Assembly (NCBI GenBank): GCA_947463325.1
Contig: CANHQT010000009.1
Span: forward strand, 18,840 to 82,839
Direction of reading: 5' to 3'
Length of the DNA: 64,000 nucleotides
Source: Sphingomonadaceae bacterium
GTDB lineage: Bacteria > Pseudomonadota > Alphaproteobacteria > Sphingomonadales > Sphingomonadaceae
A program made the translations under genes and the position numbers. The notes below the pieces were generated by a model. It saw only the letters and a program-made list of their open reading frames with translations. It was not told where the DNA came from and did not search any database. The stretch's first letter is position 1. Each line of letters starts with the position of its first letter. Below are positions 8,388 to 15,862 of this stretch, in pieces.

Positions 8388-8828
8388 TGTCATTCCTTTC
8401 CGTGCTGCCCGCCGAGTGCAGCAGGAGGACGAGCGACCTTGCATCGCGATCAGGGGCCGGAGCGGTCGGGCCGTCGGGATGATGCGCTGGCAGCTAAGCC
8501 GGCGGCCGACGGTGGCTCCGATGGGCGATGCGGGTGGTTGCAGTCCTGCTGTTTGTTCCGAACGGGCTCAGCCGATTCGCTTTTCTGAAGCGATTCCGCA
8601 CTGTTGATCCGCGCTTTAGCACAAATGTCACATTTGCGCTAGTGCGGTGCACCATGACCAGCGGGGCAGCCCGCAGTGCCCTCCGGGCGGGGCGCCGCCA
8701 CCCAACCGCATATCGGCCAGATTCGCCGAAGGCGGCCAAACCCAAGGGCTTGGCCTTACCAACTGCGCAACAACATATTGATTTTGGCTAATCTTTCAGC
8801 GCGGACGCAGCCGAGCCGGGCGCTGGCG
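8388..8828. other. 441-base intergenic region between fdxA and carD
   Basis: No supported gene on either strand; the open frames here have no ribosome-binding site or recognisable protein. It should hold the carD promoter on the minus strand. The only clear structure is the 23-base dyad at 8618-8640. Confidence 0.5.
8618..8640. promoter_or_regulatory. 23-base imperfect palindrome, candidate operator
   Basis: The sequence has symmetric halves around C8629: AGCACAAATGT on the left and ACATTTGCGCT on the right, with one mismatch in eleven pairs. It sits about 230 bases upstream of the carD start. The AAATGT-N-ACATTT core looks like a dimer-binding operator rather than a terminator, as no T-run follows. 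The binding protein is unknown. Confidence 0.4.
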
Positions 8829-9167
8829 TCAGTCGCCCTCGCCAGGTTCGGCCGAGAAGAATTTCTCGAACTTGCCTTCCACGCCCTTAAATTCATCGGC
8901 GTCAGCCGGGCTGTCCTTCTTGGACGTGATGTTCGGCCATTGGGCAGAATAGGTGTTGTTGAGTTCCAGCCACTTTTCGAGGCCGCTCTCGGTATCGGGC
9001 AGAATCGCCTCGGCCGGGCACTCAGGCTCACACACGCCGCAGTCGATGCACTCGCTGGGGTTGATCACCAGCATATTCTCGCCCTCGTAGAAACAGTCGA
9101 CGGGGCACACCTCGACGCAGTCCATATATTTGCATTTGATGCAGGCGTCGGTGACGACATAAGTCAT
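8829..9167 (-). CDS. fdxA: Seven-iron ferredoxin FdxA
   Basis: Cytoplasmic [3Fe-4S][4Fe-4S] ferredoxin of 112 residues. The cluster ligands are visible as C9, C17, C21 and C50 for one cluster and C40, C43, C46 and C25 for the other. C12 is extra, as in FdxA-type proteins. An acidic C-terminal tail (about 60-112) is typical of the proteobacterial FdxA type. It carries electrons for unidentified partners. The gene lies between the S4 protein and carD, an order common in Alphaproteobacteria. The start ATG at 9167 is followed directly by [12 protein letters not shown], which is the usual N-terminus. Confidence 0.95.
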   Translation of the reverse strand: MTYVVTDACIKCKYMDCVEVCPVDCFYEGENMLVINPSECIDCGVCEPECPAEAILPDTESGLEKWLELNNTYSAQWPNITSKKDSPADADEFKGVEGKFEKFFSAEPGEGD

Positions 9168-9223
9168 AAGTGCAGGCTCCCGTTTGGCACTGTCCCCCTG
9201 CTATGCGCAGCGGGGCGCGCCCG

Positions 9224-9541
9224 TCAAGCTGGCCCGTGTACCGATTGTATTTGCTGCCCTTCCTCGACATCACCCATGTCGATGTAACAGGCCGATGCTT
9301 CGGCAGGCGGACCCCGCCTGACAGGCAGGCTGACAATCCTGAGAACGCGGATCCGCGGTGGCCCCGGCAGGACGATCAGACTGCCTTCGCGGATGCTTGT
9401 GCTCGCCCGGTCAACCCTGCGCCCGTCGACACGGATATGCCCGGCTGCGATCATCGCCTGCGCAATGCCGCGCGTGCGGGCAAGCCGCAGATACCACAAA
9501 GCCTTGTCGAGCCGCATTGCGGCATCGCCGGCTGCGCTCAT
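9224..9541 (-). CDS. S4-domain RNA-binding protein (Hsp15-like)
   Basis: A 105-residue protein with an S4 domain in residues 8-70. MRLDKALWYLRLARTRGIAQ and the turn GHIRVDGRRVDRAS are typical of the Hsp15 branch, which binds stalled or dissociated 50S subunits carrying nascent peptidyl-tRNA. The start ATG overlaps the upstream helicase stop by four bases (ATGA), so translation is coupled. Role on the ribosome is inferred from the family. Confidence 0.88.
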   Translation of the reverse strand: MSAAGDAAMRLDKALWYLRLARTRGIAQAMIAAGHIRVDGRRVDRASTSIREGSLIVLPGPPRIRVLRIVSLPVRRGPPAEASACYIDMGDVEEGQQIQSVHGPA

Positions 9542-12471
9542 TCGCGCTCCCCGCTGCCGAACAGGCCAGCGAGCACGCCGAACGGATTATTGGGCTCGGA
9601 CCGTTCACGCGGCCGATTGGGCTCAGGCGCTTTGCCGCCTCCGGATGTGAAGCCGCGAGCCGCCGCGCCTTTGAGCGCCTGGCCCGCACCGCGCGCATGA
9701 TCCTTGCGCCGGCTTGGCTGCCCGCCCGCGTCCCCCGCTCGCCGCGGACGAGCCACATGGCCCGCGCCTTCGCCCGAACGCTGGCGCGGCGCTGGTCGCT
9801 GGTCGGCCCGCCGCCCGCGCCACGACCAGAGCAGCGAAGGCTCCTCCTCGACGGTGATGTCGCGCGGTGGCTGGACGGTGCGAAAACCAAGCAAGCGGTA
9901 AAGATAGAGACGCGATTCGAGCGGGAGCCCGATGGATCGCGCCAGCTCGGGGTCGATGGCGAAATGGTGCGCGCGATGGGGTTGGCCCTCTGCGGCCTTG
10001 GCCTCCGCCGGCACGCCATCGCCTGCGGCAGCTGCAGGATCGGGGGTGACTGGCACCTCCTCAGGCACCTGCTCCACCGCCTGCGCGATCGCCTCTTGCG
10101 CAGCCTCTGCCTGCTTCGGTTTGCGGCGCTTGGCCTCAAAACCGTTGCGCGCATTATGCGCATGCTGGGCAACACGCTCGACCAGATCGATCCGCAGCCA
10201 ATAGTCGCCGATTTCGCGATAGCAGGCCGCAACCGGCACCATCGCGCTAGATTTCGGAAACAGGCCTTGCCCCGGTGTCGGTGGCTCATGCCCGGCACCG
10301 CCCCGCCAGGCTGCGTCCAGTGCCGCCAGCCAGCGCATCGGTGCGGGCTTCAGCAAGGCGGGGTTGAAGATATCGAGCGACCCTATCCGCACGCCGAGCG
10401 CCCGCAATTCGCCCCGCGCTGCCGGGTCCATCTGTGCCAGAGAGGATGCCACGTCATCGCGCGCCACGGCGCCGCCCGCATCGGCAATGTGCGCTAGCAC
10501 GGCGCGCACCGGCGCCGGTGCCTCGGGGTCCCGCGCCCGTGCCGCAATCGTCACAAGCGGACGCAGATGATGGGCGATACCGCTGTCGCACCACAATTCG
10601 ATCCGAGCGCGCGCGGCGGCAACAATATGGGCATCAAGCGCGGCCAGCGCGGGATCGAGCCTGATCTTGGGCGACAGCCGTGTGCGGCCCCGCTCGATCG
10701 TGGCGACAGGCTGGCCATGCCACAACAGCGTGGGCGGCTGCTCGCCATTGAGCATCAAGGACAAAGCTTCTTCGGGCGACGCCGCAAGAGCACCAGCACG
10801 CCGCGCCAGTTCCACCGCGAGATGCTTTTCCGCCGCCGCCAGCAGCATCCGGCGGTCGGCTGCCCGCGCGGCAGGATCGACATGAAAGGTAAAGCCCTCC
10901 AGCCGGCCGATCGCCTCTCCATCGACCCGCACAACGCCGTCGACATCGACCGCAACCGGCAGCATCCCGGCATCCTGCCCAATGGCGCGCAGCAGCACCG
11001 ATGTCCGCCGGTCGACGAACCGCGCGGTCAGCGCATTGTGCAGCGCATCGGACAGGCGCGTTTCCACGCCGCGCGCCACTTCGGCCATGCCAGCCGGATC
11101 AGCCAGCCAGTCCGGCCGGTGCGCGATATAGCACCAGGTGCGGACCTTCGCGATCCGTTCGGCCAGCACTTCGACCGCCCCTTCGGTGACGTCGAGCGCC
11201 TTCAATTGCCCGGCAAACCAGTCCGCATCGATATGGCCTTTGCCCTGGCCAAGGTCCCGCCACAGCCGCGCCACCATCCGGCCATGCGCCTCGGGCCCGG
11301 CTTTCAGAAAATCGGGCAGCGAACAGGCCGACCACAGGCGACGGACGTGCGCCGCATCCGTCACCAGCTCCATCGCTTCGGCATCGCCGGCCATGCGCTT
11401 CAGCACGGCAAGGTCGGTTGCCTCGGGTGCGGGGCGCAACGCCGCATGGGGCGCCGGCAGTTCCAGGCTATCGATCAGGCCCACGACATCATTGAATGCG
11501 GGGTCCGGATTGCGCCAGTGGAGCCAGTCGATCGGCTGGAACCGGTGCTCTTCCAGCGCCGTAATTTCCTCTTCGGCAAAGGCCGCTTCCGCGCCAACCG
11601 AACCGAATGTCCCGTCACGCTGGTACCGGCCGGCCCGCCCGGCGATCTGGGCCATTTCAGCGATGGTCAGGCGCCGCTGCCGCTGCCCGTCAAACTTGTT
11701 GAGGCTCGCAAAAGCGACATGGGCGATATCGAGGTTGAGGCCCATACCGATCGCGTCGGTCGCGACCAGATAATCGACCTCTCCGGCCTGGAACATGGCC
11801 ACCTGCGCATTGCGGGTGCGCGGGGACAAAGCGCCCATCACCACGGCAGCACCGCCGGAAAAACGCCGCAACGCTTCGGCAATGGCGTAAACTTCCTCCA
11901 CGGAGAAAGCGACAATGGCGCTCCGTGGCGGCAACCGCGAAAGCTTGCGCGGGCCATCATAGCTGAGGGTCGAGAACCGCGGCCGGGCGACGATCTCGGC
12001 TTCCGGCAGCAACGACCGCACGACCGGAGCCAAGGCGCCCGATCCTAGGATCATCGTCTCTTCGCGGCCCCGCGCATGGAGGAGGCGAGAGGTGAAGATA
12101 TGCCCGCGTTCGCGGTCCTGCCCGATCTGCGCCTCGTCGATCGCGACAAAGGCAACATCGCCTGCCTGCGCCCCCTGGCTCGGCTGGCCTGAACCGCCGG
12201 CATTGGGCCGTGTCATCGGCATGGCCTCTGCCGTGCACAGAATATAGCGGGCGGTTTCCGGCCAGATACGCTCCTCGCCAGTGACGAGCGCGACAGCCGC
12301 TTCGCCTTTGGCTGCGACCACCCGGTCATAGATTTCGCGCGCAATCAGACGCAGCGGAAAGCCCATGATACCGCTGCTGTGGCCCAGCATCCGCTCGACC
12401 GCCAAATGGGTCTTCCCGGTATTGGTGGGTCCAAGGACTGCCGTAAGCGGCGAACGGGCGAAACGCGACAT
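9538..12471 (-). CDS. Suv3-like superfamily 2 RNA helicase
   Basis: A 977-residue helicase of the bacterial Suv3/MgpS-like type, probably unwinding RNA during decay or ribosome-related processing. Walker A is GPTNTGKTH at 14-22 and the motif II box is DEAQ at 112-115. Motifs IV-VI follow (MGALSPRTR; ATDAIGMGLNLD; QIAGRAGR). A middle all-helical region precedes a C-terminal tail, from about residue 880, that is rich in Arg, Gly and Pro and likely binds RNA. An acidic or Ala-rich linker (EEVPVTPDPAAAAGDG) separates them. The gene leads the minus-strand series S4-fdxA-carD. Full length for the family. Confidence 0.9.
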   Translation of the reverse strand: MSRFARSPLTAVLGPTNTGKTHLAVERMLGHSSGIMGFPLRLIAREIYDRVVAAKGEAAVALVTGEERIWPETARYILCTAEAMPMTRPNAGGSGQPSQGAQAGDVAFVAIDEAQIGQDRERGHIFTSRLLHARGREETMILGSGALAPVVRSLLPEAEIVARPRFSTLSYDGPRKLSRLPPRSAIVAFSVEEVYAIAEALRRFSGGAAVVMGALSPRTRNAQVAMFQAGEVDYLVATDAIGMGLNLDIAHVAFASLNKFDGQRQRRLTIAEMAQIAGRAGRYQRDGTFGSVGAEAAFAEEEITALEEHRFQPIDWLHWRNPDPAFNDVVGLIDSLELPAPHAALRPAPEATDLAVLKRMAGDAEAMELVTDAAHVRRLWSACSLPDFLKAGPEAHGRMVARLWRDLGQGKGHIDADWFAGQLKALDVTEGAVEVLAERIAKVRTWCYIAHRPDWLADPAGMAEVARGVETRLSDALHNALTARFVDRRTSVLLRAIGQDAGMLPVAVDVDGVVRVDGEAIGRLEGFTFHVDPAARAADRRMLLAAAEKHLAVELARRAGALAASPEEALSLMLNGEQPPTLLWHGQPVATIERGRTRLSPKIRLDPALAALDAHIVAAARARIELWCDSGIAHHLRPLVTIAARARDPEAPAPVRAVLAHIADAGGAVARDDVASSLAQMDPAARGELRALGVRIGSLDIFNPALLKPAPMRWLAALDAAWRGGAGHEPPTPGQGLFPKSSAMVPVAACYREIGDYWLRIDLVERVAQHAHNARNGFEAKRRKPKQAEAAQEAIAQAVEQVPEEVPVTPDPAAAAGDGVPAEAKAAEGQPHRAHHFAIDPELARSIGLPLESRLYLYRLLGFRTVQPPRDITVEEEPSLLWSWRGRRADQRPAPRQRSGEGAGHVARPRRAGDAGGQPSRRKDHARGAGQALKGAAARGFTSGGGKAPEPNRPRERSEPNNPFGVLAGLFGSGERE

Positions 12472-12587
12472 GCCTCATCCCTCGCGTTTCGCATCGCGTG
12501 GGGCAAGCAAAAAGCTTCGGCAAAATGGAACAGTTCACCGCGTATTTGCGCAGGACTGCCGCACCATCAGTTCACTCCACCATGGAC

Positions 12588-12603
12588 TTAAATTGACATT
12601 AAC
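12588..12603 (+). promoter_or_regulatory. CtrA-type binding site upstream of the M23 peptidase
   Basis: TTAA at 12588-12591, seven bases, then TTAAC at 12599-12603 match the full CtrA consensus TTAA-N7-TTAA(C). TTAA words are rare in this GC-rich DNA. It is 95 bases before the M23 peptidase start and 117 bases before the helicase start on the other strand. Control by CtrA is inferred from the motif. Confidence 0.55.
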
Positions 12604-12697
12604 CATGGCGCATTACACAGGGCCGACGCGCAGGCGCTGATAACGGCAGCTGCAACCAGATGTCGCACGATGCCGTTTTGCGGGGGATCGCAAGAAG

Positions 12698-14272
12698 TTG
12701 TTCGTCACGCCTCACCAAGCGGAACCTGGTTTGCCGAATCCTGCGGGCGGGGCCGCGCTGTCCATGGGGCAAGCCGTCCCGCATGAGGATGACCGTCCCG
12801 GCTGGCGTGAGCGTATTGCAGAAATCGACTGGGCGCCGGACCTCGGGCAGGACATCGGATCGCGCACCTGGTGGCGCGGTTTCACCACCCTCATTCTTCT
12901 GTGCGGCACCGCGATTGCCGCATGGCCGGGCCTCAAGCCGGTTGATGCCATGGCCGCCCCGCTCGACCCTCGCGATGTCGAAGAAAGCCGGGCCCTCATC
13001 ATCACACCGCTTGCCTGGGGTGCCGACACCGGCCGCCGCATGGCGCCGACCGATGTGGTCCAGCCGCTCGCCGTCGCACCGGAACGCCCGCGCATAGAGC
13101 TCACAGCCACGCTCGGACAGGGTGACAGCTTTATCCGCGTGCTCGAACGCTCGGGCGTCAGCGCCTCGGAGGCACGCCGGGTTGCGGATATGGTTGCCGC
13201 CGCTATCCCGCCGTCGGACATTGCCTCTGGAACAAAGCTCGACATCGTCCTCGGCCGCCGCGCGGTCCGCACCGATCCTCGGCCGCTCGAAACGCTCGCC
13301 TTCCGCGCTGCACTCGACTTGCGCCTTGAATTTCTGCGGGAAAATGGCGCGCTGCGGATGGAACGCATCGCCATTGCTGTCGATGATACGCCGCTTCGCA
13401 TCCGTGGCCGGGTTGGCAACAGCCTCTACCGGTCGGCACGCGCCGCAGGGGCGCCGCCCAGCGCCATCCAATCCTATCTGCGCGTGATCGCCGGCCAGCT
13501 TTCGGTCAGCCGTGATATTCGTGCCGACGACCAATTCGACATCATTGTCGCCCACCGCCGCGCTGAAACCGGCGAAACCGAGGTCGGTGAGCTCATCTAT
13601 GCCGGGCTGGTTCGCAATGGGGAGCCGCGCCTCAGAATGCTGCCCTGGACCATCGATGGCGAACGCCAATGGTATGAAGCCTCGGGCGTCGGGCAACAGC
13701 GCACTGGCCTCGCATGGCCGGTGGCGGGCCGGATAACATCCAACTTCGGTATGCGCCGGCATCCCATTCTCGGCTATCGCCGGATGCACGCCGGCATGGA
13801 TTTTGGCGCACCCCACGGCGCGCCCATCTATGCAGTGACTGACGGCGTGGTCAGCTTTGCCGGCTATAATGGCGGCTATGGCCGGTTCGTGAAACTCAAC
13901 CATGCCGAAGGGCTGGCATCGGGCTATGCGCATATGAGCCGCATTGCCGTGCGCAACGGCCAGCGTGTCCGGCGCGGCCAGGTGATCGGCTATGTCGGGT
14001 CAACCGGCCTGTCGACCGGCCCGCACCTCCATTATGAGCTTCATCGCAACGGCCGGGCTATTGATCCGCGGACAGTGCGTTTCACCACCCGCGCCGCTCT
14101 GTCGGGCCGTGAGCTTGCCGCTTTCCGCGCCCGGCTTGCGGAAATGGCGGCTGTACCGGTCGGCGCTGCGCTGCGCGCGCCGGTCCGCAATGCGGAAACG
14201 GCGCCGCCACCGCTGCCGCCCGGCCAGCCCGGCGCACCCGCCTCAGCCCCGGCGGCCCGCGTTGCGCGCTAA
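12698..14272 (+). CDS. M23 (LytM) family metallopeptidase, membrane-anchored
   Basis: A 524-residue envelope protein, either a zinc peptidase that cuts peptidoglycan crosslinks or an activator of amidases. One membrane segment (about 68-84) follows a cytoplasmic N-terminus, so the bulk is periplasmic. The LytM domain (about 345-450) has both zinc motifs: HAGMD near 364 and HLHYE near 443. The tail is Pro/Ala-rich. I keep the TTG at 12698 because GGGGGA precedes it and the region fits sphingomonad homologues as I recall them; an ATG at 12764 is the alternative. A CtrA-type box upstream suggests cell-cycle timing. Confidence 0.88.
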   Translation: MFVTPHQAEPGLPNPAGGAALSMGQAVPHEDDRPGWRERIAEIDWAPDLGQDIGSRTWWRGFTTLILLCGTAIAAWPGLKPVDAMAAPLDPRDVEESRALIITPLAWGADTGRRMAPTDVVQPLAVAPERPRIELTATLGQGDSFIRVLERSGVSASEARRVADMVAAAIPPSDIASGTKLDIVLGRRAVRTDPRPLETLAFRAALDLRLEFLRENGALRMERIAIAVDDTPLRIRGRVGNSLYRSARAAGAPPSAIQSYLRVIAGQLSVSRDIRADDQFDIIVAHRRAETGETEVGELIYAGLVRNGEPRLRMLPWTIDGERQWYEASGVGQQRTGLAWPVAGRITSNFGMRRHPILGYRRMHAGMDFGAPHGAPIYAVTDGVVSFAGYNGGYGRFVKLNHAEGLASGYAHMSRIAVRNGQRVRRGQVIGYVGSTGLSTGPHLHYELHRNGRAIDPRTVRFTTRAALSGRELAAFRARLAEMAAVPVGAALRAPVRNAETAPPPLPPGQPGAPASAPAARVAR

Positions 14273-14331
14273 ATCATTGCCGGCTCGAAAGGCTTGCCGC
14301 TGTTTCCGCTTTGCGCGATAGCCCTTTGCCT

Positions 14332-15321
14332 ATGAGCGCCTATCCTGACACCCGCCTGCGCCGCACGCGCGCCACCGGCTGGAGCCGCGCGCTCCACCGC
14401 GAACGCACAGTGACGCCCGCTGATCTCATCTGGCCCTTGTTTGTCGGATCCGGTGACGCGGAAGAACCCATCGCCACCCTGCCCGGCGTGTCACGCTGGC
14501 CCGTGGCCGTCATTGTCGAACGCGCGCGCGAAGCCGTGGCTCTCGGCATCCCTGCCGTCGCCCTGTTTCCCAATACCCCGCCGGAACTGCGCAGCGCCGA
14601 CGGGGCAGAGGCGCTCAATAGCGCCAACCTCGCTTGCCGAGCTATCGCCGCGGTCAAGGATGCGCTGGGCGACAGCATCGGCGTGATCGCCGATGTCGCG
14701 CTCGATCCCTATACCAGCCACGGACAGGACGGGCTTGTGGATGCCACGGGCTATGTCCTCAACGATGCGACAGTGGATGTCCTCGCCCGCCAAGCGCTGG
14801 TGCTGGCAAATGCCGGCGCGGATATTCTCGCGCCGTCAGACATGATGGACGGGCGCATCGGCGCCATCCGGACCGCGCTCGAAAGCGAAGGCCATGTCAA
14901 TGTTCAGCTGATGAGCTACGCCGCCAAATATGCGAGCGCCTTCTACGGGCCATTCCGCGATGCGGTGGGCTCACGCGGCCTGCTCAAGGGCGACAAGCGC
15001 AGCTACCAGATGGACCCCGCCAATGCCGAAGAGGCGCTGCGCGAGGTCGAACAGGATCTGGCAGAAGGGGCGGACAGCGTCATCGTCAAGCCGGGCCTCG
15101 CCTATCTCGACATCGTCACCCGCGTCCGGGAAACCTTTGGCGTGCCGGTGTTCGCTTATCAGGTGTCAGGCGAATATGCGATGATCGAAGCCGCGGCCGC
15201 CGCCGGAATGGGGGATCGCGATGCGCTGGTGCTCGAAACGCTGACCAGCTTCAAGCGCGCCGGATGCACGGGGGTATGGACCTATCATGCCGCCCACGCC
15301 GCACGCCTCCTCAATGGCTGA
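14332..15321 (+). CDS. hemB: Delta-aminolevulinic acid dehydratase (porphobilinogen synthase)
   Basis: Condenses two 5-aminolevulinates into porphobilinogen in haem synthesis. The 329 residues match the family. The two Schiff-base lysines lie in SYAAKYASAFYGP (about 199) and SVIVKPGLAYLD (about 253). The metal-site segment DVALDPYTSHGQDG has Asp rather than the Cys triad, so this is the magnesium-dependent, zinc-independent type usual in Alphaproteobacteria. The ATG at 14332 is chosen over an in-frame TTG at 14311. The following GNAT gene starts inside its last codons. Confidence 0.95.
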   Translation: MSAYPDTRLRRTRATGWSRALHRERTVTPADLIWPLFVGSGDAEEPIATLPGVSRWPVAVIVERAREAVALGIPAVALFPNTPPELRSADGAEALNSANLACRAIAAVKDALGDSIGVIADVALDPYTSHGQDGLVDATGYVLNDATVDVLARQALVLANAGADILAPSDMMDGRIGAIRTALESEGHVNVQLMSYAAKYASAFYGPFRDAVGSRGLLKGDKRSYQMDPANAEEALREVEQDLAEGADSVIVKPGLAYLDIVTRVRETFGVPVFAYQVSGEYAMIEAAAAAGMGDRDALVLETLTSFKRAGCTGVWTYHAAHAARLLNG

Positions 15322-15862
15322 AACCATCGCCGAAACGGCGCGTCTACGGCTTCGGACTTGGGATGAGGCGGATATTGCGCCCTTCATGGCCGGGCTCGAT
15401 ACGCCCGCGGTGCTGCGCTGGCTTGGCCCGGGCGGAGAGGCCGTTCACCGCCGCCTGTACGAACGCAGCGTCGCCTGTCAGGCGGAGCATGGCTATTGCT
15501 TCTGGATCGTCGAACGCTTGGCCGACGCCGCGACACTTGGCTTTTGCGGCCTTTATGTCACCAACCGGCCGGATACGCCGGTGCATGGCCTGACCGAGAT
15601 CGGCTGGCGCCTGCGTGAAGACGCATGGGGACAGGGCTATGCACGCGAAGCAGCGGAGGCCAGCCTCGGCCTTGCCTTCCACCGTTTTGGCCTGCCGTCG
15701 GTCACCGCGCTGACCGTGCGTGGCAATGTCGCGTCTTGGGGGCTGATGCAGCGCCTCGGCATGACCCGCGCGCCCGAACTCGACCATAGCCTGCCCGGCA
15801 TTCCGCCGGAATTTTCGGACCATATCGTTTATCACATCGCTAGGGGGGACTGGACCCAGTGA
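15314..15862 (+). CDS. GNAT (RimJ/RimL-type) N-acetyltransferase
   Basis: A 182-residue acetyltransferase. The N-terminus ETARLRLRTWDEADI and the acetyl-CoA region WRLREDAWGQGYAREA (with the Q/RxxGxG/A-like loop) are those of the RimJ/RimL branch, which acetylate ribosomal-protein N-termini or small molecules. Substrate unknown. The ATG at 15314 overlaps the hemB stop by eight bases and its own stop overlaps the next start (GTGA), so it sits in a tightly coupled operon. Confidence 0.85.
   Translation: MAETIAETARLRLRTWDEADIAPFMAGLDTPAVLRWLGPGGEAVHRRLYERSVACQAEHGYCFWIVERLADAATLGFCGLYVTNRPDTPVHGLTEIGWRLREDAWGQGYAREAAEASLGLAFHRFGLPSVTALTVRGNVASWGLMQRLGMTRAPELDHSLPGIPPEFSDHIVYHIARGDWTQ

Noticed and set aside
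8528..8791. 87-codon plus-strand frame between fdxA and carD
   Set aside because: No ribosome-binding site, odd composition, no family; likely non-coding.
12593..12618. TTGACA upstream of the M23 gene as a sigma-70 promoter
   Set aside because: No -10 at an acceptable spacing was found; the bases are better explained as part of the CtrA box.
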